In this document: one piece after another, positions 1 to 10,629 of the stretch | How positions within the stretch are numbered: position 1 is the stretch's first letter | Layout of the letters: each line of letters starts with the position of its first letter | Notes under the pieces: generated by a model | Seen by the model: the letters and a program-made list of their open reading frames with translations, nothing else | Told to the model about the DNA's origin: nothing | Database searches by the model: none | Translations under genes and position numbers: made by a program | NCBI GenBank assembly: GCA_015680685.1 | Contig: MNCI01003632.1 | Location: 862-64,861, forward strand | Origin: Gnetum montanum | Lineage: Eukaryota > Streptophyta > Gnetopsida > Gnetales > Gnetaceae | Length of the DNA stretch: 64,000 nucleotides | Direction: 5' to 3'

Positions 1-1617
1 TCTTAGTTCCACTTCGCGTCAGTAATCTCTGCAAGGAAGTTTTCCCTTTTATTTTGTGGATTCACCATTGGCATTCCCTCTATCCTTAATCGAGAGCTCT
101 TGGCTTCATCTAATTCTATGTCATTCTATTTTATAAAGAGCTAGTTTGTGCAAACATTTGGTTGTGTCCCAACTTGGGGTACCTCCTCTTATACTAGTTG
201 ATTTTCAAGGTGTTTCCCAAGTGTCATTCACGATGCTCTCAGTTTCCCCCTTACCTTAACCCTACGACTTCTTCAAGTTGTTGTAATTGATGCTCCTTTA
301 ATTTCAATAAAATTTCTTTTCGGGGTCCGACACCCCCCCATACAAGGTTATTTTGAAACCATAAACTAGGCAACATTAACAAATCAAATCAAAAATGGCT
401 GGGTAGATAGCCATGCAACATGCCCAAAAACAAAATTAGGAGTAAGCAATAGTTGCATCCAAGCCTTTAAACTCAAGCGTATTCACCTCCTATTGGAAGA
501 TAGAGTGTTGTATATCAAGTAGTTGAAGTGCATCTAGGCAAGGATATGCTCAAGAATCATCAAAATACTTGGTTGATGTATAGAAATTGAATATACACAT
601 TTTCAATAGAGGCATAGAAACATTATAAAATAGTCGTAATCATCATTCATGTCTTAGTGGCAATTTTATCAGCTTTAATGTTAGTCATGGTAGGTATCTT
701 CCTGTTCTCGATAGTAGGTGTTTCAACAATAGAGGCAAGGCTAGGGCTAATGCTCTTCTCTTTATGTTACATCATAAGGATTTTGAAACAACACAAGCAA
801 CCAATGTCCAAGAAATAGGTGAAGCATGCATCCAGAGAGTGATACATTCCCTTATAAATTGACTCATTGGGATTTCTTCTAGACAAGTTGATTCTATTAA
901 CTATTCAATTTCATGCTCTAAAGGCTTCCTTTGTCATTTTTCCGTAGTGGACTACAAACTGACAATGGCTTTGAGCCTCAAATTACTTATAACCTTCTTA
1001 TTATACTTCATTACTATCAATGTTTTCAAGCTATGTTCCTCCCTTGCCTTGCATTTGCAACCATTCCCTAAGTATTATTTAGATGGCTACTTATTTCCAT
1101 GTAAGGGCATTAAGTAGTCCATGATAAAAAAAAGTTCCTTGATCTTTATCCAATGCTTGTGCTACATTTTCTAAGAAGTATGATACATTGGTGGATAATC
1201 CATCTTTGGTCAAGCCATGCAGAAAATGAAATTGTCTTGTTGTTATCAAAGATGAATCATGATAAAAGTAGTTTTAATAAATCATATTTACCATGGTTTA
1301 GGAAGCTCACATCTTTGATGGAATCCTTACATGTAATTATGACTCTCTTAACATTGGAACCAATAAAGAAGTACTAAATGTAGAACTTTAAGTATCTAAC
1401 CTCCTCTAGTTTGATGCTAGTCTCTTTGAGGGTGCTAAGTATAGCAACAGAATATACAAAGATCTCCATTTGCTTGCTACACGTCATAAAAACTTTACTT
1501 GTCCACATAGCTAAAGCCACTCCTCCTAATCCTACCATGGGATTATAGACTTACAAAAAATACTTACTCTAGTCCTTAACCTCAAATTTCATTTAAGTAT
1601 ATGAAGACATAAGCTCC
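1..1617. other. unassigned AT-rich DNA
   Basis: No protein family, RNA gene or LTR boundary could be recognised. The first 335 bases contain an AATAAAA-like signal (about 305-312) and end in a C-rich tract, which could be the tail of an LTR or transcript from an element lying off the window, but nothing else supports that. Short open frames such as 1153-1377 have no recognisable motif. Confidence 0.4.
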
Positions 1618-2154
1618 TGATGAACATTGATTTGTCGAGCTATGATATTAGACCCTCGATATCAGGTACGTGATATCGCGACCTCACTAGCGATATTGGA
1701 TACACGATATTGTGGTTCCTATGTGAGCCTATGAATACACAATTGGGTGCACAGGAGAGTCATAGGAAAAGTTAGTATTAGAGTAGGATCATTTTGTCAG
1801 TTTTCAATTCCTCTTAATCCTTTCCCCGTTGCATGCTCGTAGTGTGATGATTGTAATTGTACGGAACCTTTATTCGAGTGTGACGTACTTAGAAACGCAC
1901 ATGACTGGCAATAAAGATCAAAATTACTTCATCATTGTAGCATTCACTTAGTTTTAACTATTATTTATTGCTTTCTTACTTAATATCTCTTTACCTTCCT
2001 CTCCTATCCCTATTATTAAACGCTAAATGAGTACGACTTAATCACAAGCATTTTAGTGCGACTACTTGGTATCCCAGTAGCGTACCTAAGACATGCGCTT
2101 GGTAATCCCAGTAGTAGTACATGAGGTCCAAGATGTGTATGGATAATTAAGAAC
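1618..2154 (+). repeat. LTR fragment J (B-like subfamily), interrupted by element D
   Basis: Starts with TGATGAAC and follows the same order as the LTRs of element B: GATATC array, then a block around 1840-1950 matching B's R region (GTGTGACGTA..., AATAAAGATC), then the TACTTGGTA/TCCCAGTAG block. It stops abruptly at 2154, where the LTR of element D begins, so D inserted into this LTR. The remaining B-like LTR half was not found downstream, because D is itself truncated. The five bases before D are AGAAC; the matching target-site copy is missing. Confidence 0.8.
1658..1711 (+). promoter_or_regulatory. GATATC array in LTR fragment J
   Basis: Four GATAT(C/T) hexamers at 1658, 1672, 1692 and 1706. 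The start-to-start spacing is 14, 20 and 14 bp, the same as in element D and nearly that of element C. In the better preserved copies this array lies just upstream of a TATA box. It is probably a promoter element or protein-binding array; function is inferred from position only. Confidence 0.6.
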
Positions 2155-2968
2155 TGATGAGTCGTGATATTGCGTCTGCGATAACATGGCCTTGCATGCG
2201 ATATCACGTACGTGATATCATGGCCTGCTTCGTTGCCTATAAATAAGAGGTAGGTGCACTTGCCTTGCATAGTTAGTCTTAGTCCCTTATCCAAACTCTT
2301 GCCTTTTCTCCCTTTCAAAGTTAGAATTATTTTTGGGTGCCAGTAGTAGGAGTCATAAAGTGAACGAATCATTATTCGAGCATTGTGTACCTAAGCACAC
2401 CTTGTGTATGGTAATAAAGACGAACTTTGTGATAAACCTTGTAGCATTCAAAATAGATTAATTAATGTTAATTACTGTTACTTAATGTTTTCTTTAGTTA
2501 ATTAATGATTCTCTCTCACCCTACAACTGTCATAAATAAGCACACATAATACAATCACTTTGAGCATGCGTGTAACACTTGGTAACCTAGTAACGATTAG
2601 TGTTGGTAGTCCTAGTAGTGTTGCACTGGTTCAGGATGTGTACGGCAAGTGAGAATAGATACTGGTGTTAGGATCAGTTAGAGCCTAGTTAATAAGTGAT
2701 CAAAATTAAATTAGCTACTTAGTTATCTCTCTCCTCCCTTATTAGTAGCAAGACCTAAAAACATAAAAGAAAAGAATAAAAATCATATGCCTCAAATTTA
2801 CTTAACCATACAATCGTGACATACAAGTAAGCTTGGGGAGACAATAATTGATCAATCCATTCTTGTTCCACAAAGGCGCATAAGCACTTAGTCCTTTGAA
2901 TTCAATCAGATCGTGCGTGGATGCTCATATTCATATGGTTGAGCATAGGGATAGCTCACCCCTCATCA
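2155..2968 (+). repeat. 5' LTR of element D
   Basis: 814 bp, from TGATGAGTCG to CCCTCATCA, followed directly by a tRNA-Asp primer site, which fixes the 3' boundary. Contents in order: GATATC array, TATA box, an AATAAAGACGAAC block that is strongly conserved in the LTRs of C and E (probable polyadenylation signal and R region), and a 3' part ending in the GTATGGTTGAG-type tail shared by all LTRs of the superfamily. Confidence 0.92.
2166..2244 (+). promoter_or_regulatory. LTR promoter of D: paired palindromes plus TATA box
   Basis: GATAT-type hexamers start at 2166, 2180, 2200 and 2214 (spacing 14, 20, 14). The last two form a perfect 20-bp palindrome, GATATCACGTACGTGATATC, at 2200-2219. A TATA box (TATAAAT, 2238-2244) follows 18 bp later. 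The same geometry recurs in other LTRs of the window and upstream of ORF3 in element B. Confidence 0.75.
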
Positions 2969-2987
2969 TTGGCGCCATTGTCAAGGA
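2969..2987 (+). other. primer binding site, tRNA-Asp type
   Basis: TTGGCGCCATTGTCAAGGA directly after the LTR. The 3' end of plant tRNA-Asp gives the complement TGGCGCCGTTGCCGGGGA; the differences are mostly transitions. A tRNA-Asp primer is typical of Athila-type gypsy elements. Confidence 0.85.
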
Positions 2988-3108
2988 TTTTGTTGTTTGT
3001 GTGCTAATTAAAACTTAGGAAATCTTTCACATCATTGGAAAAAACCCTTAGGTCTGGTTACAAGAAAAAAATATAATATATAATACATTGCACACTGAAT
3101 AGAAAATC

Positions 3109-4945
3109 ATGTCTCCTTCTTCGTACAAAACTGTTTCACTGCCTAGGTTTGATACAGGTAACAATCAGAGGTGTAGTCCATGTGATAATCTGCTAGTCCC
3201 TTAATAGTTCCATGTGGTATATGTTCATCCCAATGAATATGTACCAAACTTTACCTTTATCCTCCATCAGGATGAACAACTGTGTTGGTGAGATTTAGAA
3301 GGTAACATAGTGTTACCTCTCGATCACTCAGTCTTGAGCATGCTTCTTCATGATCTCACACGAATTGGTATGCAACACTTACAGGCAAAGTACGTTGTGC
3401 ATGATCATGACTCAAGAGAGTATTGACCCATGGAGGCACAACGTCAAAGGGATTTACAACAAGAGAGATGTCATGAATCCATGAAGGGAAAGTTGTCGCA
3501 GAATGTCCCACATGTACTAAGCGAAAATGAGGGTGGTGAGCCTGCCTTAGGCAGTCGCCCACATAATGATGTTCCTCCCATTAACTTCAGTCAAGGGGTT
3601 GTGTATTAAAATCTTTACTCAACTATCCATAACTCAAATTCTGGTACTGATAGGCACAAAGGGTTTGAAAAAGGAACACGAACACATGACAAAGATGGAC
3701 ATTCCAATCGTAACCGCGATTGAGGCAGTGACGACTGAAGAGAAGGAAGTAGACACCGACATGGTGACGGTCCTCCTTATCCTTCACCTTCATCATCTCC
3801 TTCACCTTCTCCTCCAAGATCTGGACATAGTCACAAGGAAAAAGATCATGAGGATAATAGTAAGTGGAACAGAGATCACAGGCAAAACAGTCGAGAAAGG
3901 GGATGAGGGCACTCTAGAAAAACACACTCTGAAAGAAGGGAGAGTAGGGAACAACATGGGCATCATAGACACCATAGACGAGATGATCATGATGAACCCC
4001 TACTCGCTACTTGAAGTATTTTAGACATAACTAAGGTTATTAGGATCCCAAAAAGGCACCAAAAGGATAGTAGGATCAAGAGATTAGACATGAACAATAT
4101 TTCACGATTTGAAGGGTGATACAACGCTGATCCTCAAAATCATCTACAAGCATTTCATGATGCATGTGCCTTACAAAACATAGAAAATGAACGGAAATAA
4201 TTAAAGTTGTTTCCACAGACGCTAATCAAAGAAGCAAAAAGTTAGTACTGGTCCTTAGAACCGAAATCCATTCGTAGGTGGAGTACCATGTAAGAATTGT
4301 TCAACGATAAGTACCAAATGTACTCTCGAGTGTCCAACCTGCGAAAGCAACTCCAAGGATGGAAAAAAGGAGGACATGAACCCTTGGATGCTACCATGGG
4401 CCGATACTATGCACTGTTACATCATTGTCCTAGCCATGGTTATTCGCAAAGGGATCAACTATGCCATCTCGTAGATGGGCTTAGGCATGAAATGCGAGAA
4501 ACCCTTGGGACTTATGCCCAAGGAAGACTATCCAAGCTTAGGACCCATCAAGTTCAAAGATTATTGGAGCAAGTTGCTAAAGAAGAAGGTGAGTTAAGGA
4601 AAAGAGAGAGTGCAGAAGAATATAATAGAGATCCTTCCCTCTGAAAGAATGGAGTAAGATTTTGTGAGGATGAAGAAGAGTCACCACTTGAAGAGATGGC
4701 GAATAAGAAAACCTTGCCTATCCAGAAACTAGCATCGAAAGTATTGACAAAGGTAGACCAAATGTGGGATTCCCTAGATGATAGATTTCAAACTGTGCTC
4801 AAAGTAGTAGAGGAGTCTCTAGAGAGCAAGGTAGTGATCGCAAAAAAAGAAAAAAAAAAGAATTTGAACATGCACGTAACAAGGGTAAGGGAAAAGTTGC
4901 CATCATTGAAGAGGTTGTGGACTCAGATACAGATAGTAGTGAGGT
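3109..4945 (+). pseudogene. gag of element D, broken
   Basis: The start ATG at 3109 begins MSPSSYK, matching the start in A. Recognisable parts: an N-terminal block (about 3205-3330) with the HPNEYVP-type motif; an Arg/Asp/His-rich low-complexity stretch (3650-4020); and the capsid-like core (4297-4644) with NDKYQMYSRVSNLRKQ, YYALLHHCPSHGYS and DGLRHE. The last two resemble the Athila gag signature (AWERYK..L..CPHHG followed by a GL motif). Several stops and frameshifts interrupt it. The Cys/His knuckle found in A, B and C is lost at the truncation. It would have encoded the structural polyprotein. Confidence 0.85.
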
Positions 4946-5886
4946 ACATTTTTTAGTAGTGAGGATAACTAAGACCAACCCTAGAAGATGACTAGATAAA
5001 ATATACATTCTTTGGATTTTTGGAAAATTTGTGATATTTCTGGACATTAACAAATTTTGATATTTCTAGACTTAAAAACATTTTTGGATATTTTATTGGA
5101 AACCTTTATCTAGCCCATATCCTAAGATGTTTAGCCCAAAACCTTGATGTTTCCTAAAGAGGGAAATATAAGAACCTAAGTAGGCAGGGAATCATCAAAA
5201 AAGGGACATGAGACCAAAGGTGAATCAATTCTATACAACATGGACCTTTTGAACTTGAAAAATAATTTCTATATATTTTGTATTTTTGTAAGATATAAAC
5301 CTTGTACACTTTTTAGATATTTGAGCCAAGTATCTGTTTTGATGAATAAATAATAAAGTATGATAGATATCAATTTGTCGTATATGTCATTAGGACCACA
5401 AGATTGCAAAGAACATTTTTTGTTCTGACTTGCACTATAGGTTCGGAAAATTTTAATATTATTTATTATAGATGAGTATTTTATTTATTTATTATTTAAT
5501 TTGATAAATTTTAGACATGAATATCTTTGTTTCTAGAGGTTTTATTAAGATGAAAGAAGGGTAGTTAGGATTGTTATTTTACAAACTCTTTTATGACATA
5601 AGTAGTGAAATTTTTAAACATGTATATTTTTGTGGCTTTACCAATCTCTCTTTTTCCTTAAATAAATTTTATTTAATTATGTATGCGAGGAATGTGAAAT
5701 TTTGCCACACTATATTGCTTTATTGTATTTATGGCTCTAAGTAATAATTTTTAAGGCTTTCTTTGAAATTTCTAAATCAAGGTTAAATCCATATCCTTCG
5801 AATTTCATAGTATCTCTATTAGTTATTTATAGGATTTTTTAGATAATTAATAAGGATTTTGCAATTACAATCTCAACTTTTAAGTA
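4946..5886. other. unassigned AT-rich DNA between element D and copia element G
   Basis: Very AT-rich with homopolymer runs. No coding similarity, tRNA or terminal repeat was recognised on either strand. It is the left flank of the copia element. Confidence 0.4.
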
Positions 5887-5984
5887 TGTTGGAACATAAC
5901 AATCATGATGTACAATAGTGAAGTAAATAAATGGTTCATAAACAACATAATAAGGAGTTTGTACAAGAAGTAATATTTTTAACA
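5887..5984 (-). repeat. 3' LTR of copia element G
   Basis: 98 bp. In element orientation it starts TGTTAAAAATATTACTT and ends GTTATGTTCCAACA, with the short terminal inverted repeat TGTT/AACA. It matches 44135-44232 over its full length with scattered substitutions. A purine-rich stretch (TGATGAAGAG in element orientation, 5985-5994) lies immediately internal and fits a polypurine tract. Confidence 0.82.
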
Positions 5985-6517
5985 CTCTTCATCAAATGGT
6001 ACATTATGATTAGTTTCCAATGATTAAAGATATAATCCATTTACAAAAACATTGAAATTTTTAACCCTAAATGGTTTGAACATTAGCAAAATGATCTATA
6101 GTATTAATATAAGGAGGTGATATGAATCCTTCAGCAAATGCATGTCGAATGTAGTTCCCCACAATTTTGATGTGATTAGGTCTCTCATGAAACATTGGAT
6201 ATTTCATCAATTTGATAGCTCTTTGATTGACATAATAAACTTTTAATTTTGTTGAAGAAGCCAACTACCTATCATTCTTCGGTAATGCTAAATATAATAT
6301 TTCATCCATAATGCTCAAGGGAGAGGATGCCAATAACGCCAAAAAATATTTAATCTGTAATGCTCTAGGGAAAGACTATTGATAACACTAAATAATATTT
6401 TGTCCACAATGCTCTAGGGAAATGCTATCAGTAATGCTAAATAATCTTTTATCCACAATACTCAAATCAGAAGAATAATTATATCAAAGTTTTTCAAAAA
6501 GTAATTATAAAAAATAA

Positions 6518-6975
6518 TTAGGTTTAGGTTTACTTCATGGTAGAAATCTATAATAATCTCTCAAAGAGCTAAAGTCATCCGCTATTATAATTTTCCAATT
6601 TTCTTTACAGTTGATGTTTACATTATTTTTGCTACTTATGCTAGAAAAACTGATTGTTGCTCTAGAAAAGCATCATGTTTTCATGCTTGGTGTTACCATA
6701 TAAATCATGTCATCATCTTCTTTTTCTTTCTATGTAGAGGAATTTGTAGAGTTTGCAAATTATATATGTAGTGTGATCTCATTACTGATATCCCATAAAT
6801 GAATTCAACACAATTGAAATCATTTCAATGTCATTTTCAACATTGTTTTCACATAGAAAATGTTACTTTCTTACAATAACATCCAAGGATATCATGTTGC
6901 ATGAATATGTTAGACATCTAATTTGATACAAGGGAGGAAAACTTGGATGTCATAAAATATTTAAAAATCACACCT
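6518..6975. repeat. segmental duplication, copy 1
   Basis: About 458 bp, starting TTAGGTTTACTTCATGG and ending in AAAATCACACCTA. Copy 2 is about 1.1 kb further right in the same orientation. It lies between the copia 3' LTR and its RNase H relic. No coding similarity was recognised. Confidence 0.85.
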
Positions 6976-7611
6976 ATACTAGTTCTTTGATTAGATAACT
7001 TCAAGGAAGATGCAACAAATTAGTTCTTCACATGTTGTTAGTAGTTCTCCATTGAGTTTTCTTTGTGTGTTTCATTAGAGGCATTAGAGATATTTTTTGC
7101 AAAACTTTTTCTTTATTCAAGTTGAACAATTCTAGAAATAATTCATTTTCAACAAGCCTAAGAGTGCAAAGAGGGATCTAATTCTCCATCTACAACATGT
7201 CCTGCAACAAAGTTTCTAGGTTCTCTCCTTTGTGCTAGAATAATGCCTCAAATCTTGACCATGACTTTTGATCTAAATGCGCCAATTCCTTACCTACCAT
7301 TGACAAGAGATGGAGCATATACAACAAAAAGAAGACATCCTTCAACATCATAAATGCAAAGTTCTACTTGTTAAAAGAACTCAAAAGCCCATCTATATCA
7401 ATGTAGCAAGCCTTTATGTTATTATCTCTCTACACGAAATTTTAAAGGAGGTTGCAGAATGCATGATTGTTTCTACCATTGCTTTCTAGCTGTTCTTGCT
7501 TTTCAAGAATGTTAACAAAAGCTTATTTCCTCATCTCATTACCTTTTGATGAAGCAACAATTGATCCACCAAAATGCAGAGGACCAATGTTGATTACTTT
7601 CAGGTGGAAAT
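6976..7611. other. unique spacer between the two duplicated segments
   Basis: About 640 bp with no recognised homology. The minus strand shows some partly open frames, but no family could be named. Confidence 0.4.
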
Positions 7612-8068
7612 AATTGTGTTTAGGTTTACTTCATGGTAGAAATCTATAATAATCTCTCAAAGAGTTGAAGTCATCCCCTATTACAATTTTTCACTTTTCT
7701 TTTGAATTGATATTTACATTATTTTTGCTACTTTACTGAAAAAATTGATTGTTTCTCTACTAAAGCATCATGTTTTCATGCTTGGTGGTACCATATAAAT
7801 CATGTCATCATCTTCTTTTTTCTTTCTATGTAGAGAAATTTGTGGATTTTGCAAACTCTATATATAGTGTGATCTCATTATTGAAATCCCATAAATGAAT
7901 TCAACATAGTTGAATCATTTCAATGTCATTTTCAACATTGTTTTCACATTGAAAATCTTACTTTCTTACAAGAACATCTAAGGATATCATGCCGCATGAA
8001 TATGTTAGACATCTAATTCGATATAAGGAAGGAAAATTTGGATGTCATAAAATATTCAAGTATCACAC
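7612..8068. repeat. segmental duplication, copy 2
   Basis: Nearly the same 455-bp sequence as 6518-6975, with point changes and small indels. Both copies contain the string CATGTTTTCATGCTTGGTG and a later CATCATCTTC block. The copies could be the ends of an unidentified inserted element of about 1.55 kb, or a simple duplication. Confidence 0.85.
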
Positions 8069-8463
8069 CTACTATCTCTTCATATGACTATGTAGTATTA
8101 ATGTTTTTAAAGTTATATGAACTAATTTTGTATTAATTTTATTTTTAGATATAACATTTGTAGCATCATTACAAGACATCAGTAATTGAAATCAACATTA
8201 GTATTCCTAGAAAAGTACTACCAAAGCACCATTAACATTCCTAGGATTATGTTAAGGACTACAAAATATACTCACAGATAGTTTTATTACTAAAAAGGCA
8301 GAAGCTAGTTGCATAGTGCATAGTAGATAGAGTTACACTATCTTTTTATTTTCCAACTCAACGAAAAAGATTCTCTTGGCCAAATTATAGCTATATATTA
8401 TAAATACATAACTAAGCTAGCGACAACATAATATCCTTCTACAGTTCTTTATATAATAGATGA

Positions 8464-8700
8464 AACCATTTTAATTTGATAACCAAGTTGACTACAATTT
8501 TGTATGTTGATTTTGCAGAAGATAAAAAAACTACCTTATGTTTTGTTAATCCTAAAGAGATTATATTCTTGCAGTGTTTGATCAGAAATCCTATAGTCGA
8601 CCATCCTGACCAAGTATCGCCACCATGGTATGCTGCTATACAACCCTTAAAATCAACATTTGAAGGACAATCATAGTTTACACCATAATCAATAGTGCTC
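8464..8700 (-). pseudogene. copia RNase H remnant of element G
   Basis: Minus-strand translation gives GVNYDCPSNVDFKGC, then WSGWSTIGFLI and a SWSSKKQ-like region. This follows the copia RNase H pattern (Y..SS..L.GY.DADWAG....RSTSGY.FFL) with the catalytic Asp region degraded. In the intact element it would remove RNA from the RNA:DNA hybrid during reverse transcription. Confidence 0.65.
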
Positions 8701-8879
8701 CTTGGATATCTTAATATATCTTAGGTCAAATTAAGTTGTATACTTGATTATTTATTAAAAAGTGATACAAGATTAACAAGATATGTAATATCTAGTCACA
8801 TATTGGTTAGCTAAATTAAATTTCCAATTAACTTTTAAGACACCATGGAATTAGGACTAAGTTTTGAAACATCTAACTA

Positions 8880-9516
8880 GGGCATAGTGCTAGAATCCAA
8901 TAGTGTTGATCAGGATTTATAGTCCAACATATGATATTCCTCTAACATATCTAAAACATATATGGTTCATAGACTTATGAATTTGAAAAATAAGATAGTT
9001 GAGTAGGCCAAGGTTTGACATTTTTAACTTGGTTTTCAAAAGATTCTTAACATGGTATATTGGTTGAGCATTCTCCCTCATTATCACAATATCTTGAACA
9101 TATCAGAGCATAATCACACCCCTGTTTGAATTCTTTGTTTCCATAACATAAAGATTAACATCTGTATATGATTTTTTAAACCTCATTTAATGTACAAATG
9201 CATCAAAATCTATGTATTATTCTTGAGAAGCTTGCTTTAATCCATACAAGGACTTTTTTAAGTCTACAAACATCATAACTAAATTTAAATTCCATAATGC
9301 CTTTAGGCTAGTACATAAAAGTGTCTTCTTGCAAAACTCCATTTTTAAAAAGCAGATTTCATATCAAGTTGATATAGTTTCTAATCATAGCAAGTGGCTA
9401 AAGATAAAATACACTAAATGGTTTTTTATTTAACGATGAATGCAAAGGTTTCTTGATAATCAATGGCTTTCTTTGGCTTAAAGTCCTTAATGATTGACTA
9501 AACTTTGTACCTATGC
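8880..9516 (-). pseudogene. copia reverse transcriptase core of element G
   Basis: From the right on the minus strand: MHRYKV, then KPKKAIDYQETFAFIVK, which matches the copia signature RYKARLVAKG..Q..GIDYQETFAPVVK. Next come NGVLQEDTFMY (consensus NAFLHGDL.EEVYM), DVCRLKKVLVWIKAS (consensus VCRLKKSLYGLKQAP) and a degraded Y.DD region near LKMSNLGLLNYL. Many stops and frameshifts. The first residues of the domain lie at 22500-22664, across the insertion of element F. Confidence 0.85.
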
Positions 9517-9521
9517 ATTGT

Positions 9522-10355
9522 TGATGAGTGATGAGTACCCCCTACGCCCAACCATATAAATCACTAAGCATTCATGTGTGATTTAGTCGAATTTCATGGA
9601 CTTATAGCCTTCTAAGAACACAAGTCTCTCGGAAGTGACACTAACTGTTGGAATCATTATCTTCCCAATTACACTTGCAAAATGCAAAGGAATGGTTAAG
9701 TGCAACCGAGGCATATGATTTTTATCATTTTTATGTTTTATGTTTTAACTTGCCTAAAGATGAAGAATAATGAATAAAATAAGATAATTAAATTGCTAAT
9801 TTAATTTGACTAGATACACATTTTGAACACGTTTAATGCTATTAGGTTACCAAATGTTAAGCGTTACTAGGATTACCAAGTGCAAAGCATATGCTTGAAG
9901 TGGTTGTACTTATGTGCTTAATTAATTACTATTTAATCTAGCTTAATTGAGCTTCATTTAGCTTAATTAAATAAAACATTAGAAAAACTTGCTTAAAATA
10001 TTAAATGCATAAATAAACAACTAATCTATTTCAAAGTGCTGCAAGGTTTATCAGAAAGCTTGTCTTTATTACCACACACACGATCGTGCTCAAGTACAAT
10101 ACTGCTTGAATAAAGATCCATGCACACTTTGACTCCTACCACGGGCACTTTGAAAAATATTATAACTTTCAAATGATAACTACAAGATCTCCAAAACAAC
10201 TATGACAAAGACATGCCATAAGCATGATGGATGAGTGCGTATTTATAGGCAAAAACAAACACTATGTTAATGGGGCCACGTCAACACATCAAAACATGCA
10301 TCAATGGGGCCTAGTCGACAAGGTGCAGGTGATGCAACCAACTTACAATCCATCA
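9522..10355 (-). repeat. 3' LTR of element F
   Basis: 834 bp, from TGATGAGTGATGAG to TCCATCA on the + strand. It aligns throughout with 21658-22499. The TATA box (minus strand) lies near 10240-10250. In place of the GATATC array it has a GGGGCC-containing repeat at 10270-10340. Confidence 0.9.
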
Positions 10356-10368
10356 TACCCCCATGATT
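10356..10368 (-). other. polypurine tract of element F
   Basis: Reads CAATCATGGGGGTA on the minus strand directly before the 3' LTR. Elements A and B have the same feature (CATGGGGGTA, CGTGGGGGTA). It would prime plus-strand DNA synthesis. Confidence 0.8.
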
Positions 10369-10629
10369 GAATGAAAACTCATCCTTTAGTCCTTTAAACA
10401 TTTGGGAAGGTATTGAAATATTGATTGAAAATAGATTTATAATAAGCACAAATAAACACTAAGTGCCTGAGTACACGGATATACAATCATTACAAAATTT
10501 TATGGTATTTAGGACTAGAAAATTCAACACTAGGACAAAATTGACAAACATAATCCCTTTAATGATGTGATGACAATGAAGAAGATCAAATAGTCCCAGG
10601 CAAGCTCCTAAAGTTCTGAAGAACCTTCT

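Larger units (their letters stand above)
2155..4945 (+). mobile_element. Ty3/gypsy element D, 3'-truncated
   Basis: An Athila/Tat-type LTR retrotransposon remnant: 5' LTR (2155-2968), primer site (2969-2987) and gag (3109 to about 4945). Similarity to the gag of elements A and C breaks off near 4945, and no protease, RT, integrase or 3' LTR follows. A deletion or unequal exchange probably removed the rest. It sits inside LTR fragment J. Confidence 0.85.

Noticed and set aside
1153-1377. Small open frame near the left end
   Set aside because: No recognisable motif, no codon signal and no neighbours in support; chance frame.
2154-2190. Hammerhead-ribozyme-like CTGATGAGTC at the start of LTR D
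   Set aside because: CTGATGAG is the LTR start plus one flanking base. No CGAAAC core or closing stems were found at the right distance, and other LTRs have different preceding bases.
8476-8676. Plus-strand 66-codon frame
   Set aside because: It is the opposite strand of the copia RNase H remnant, which has better family similarity.
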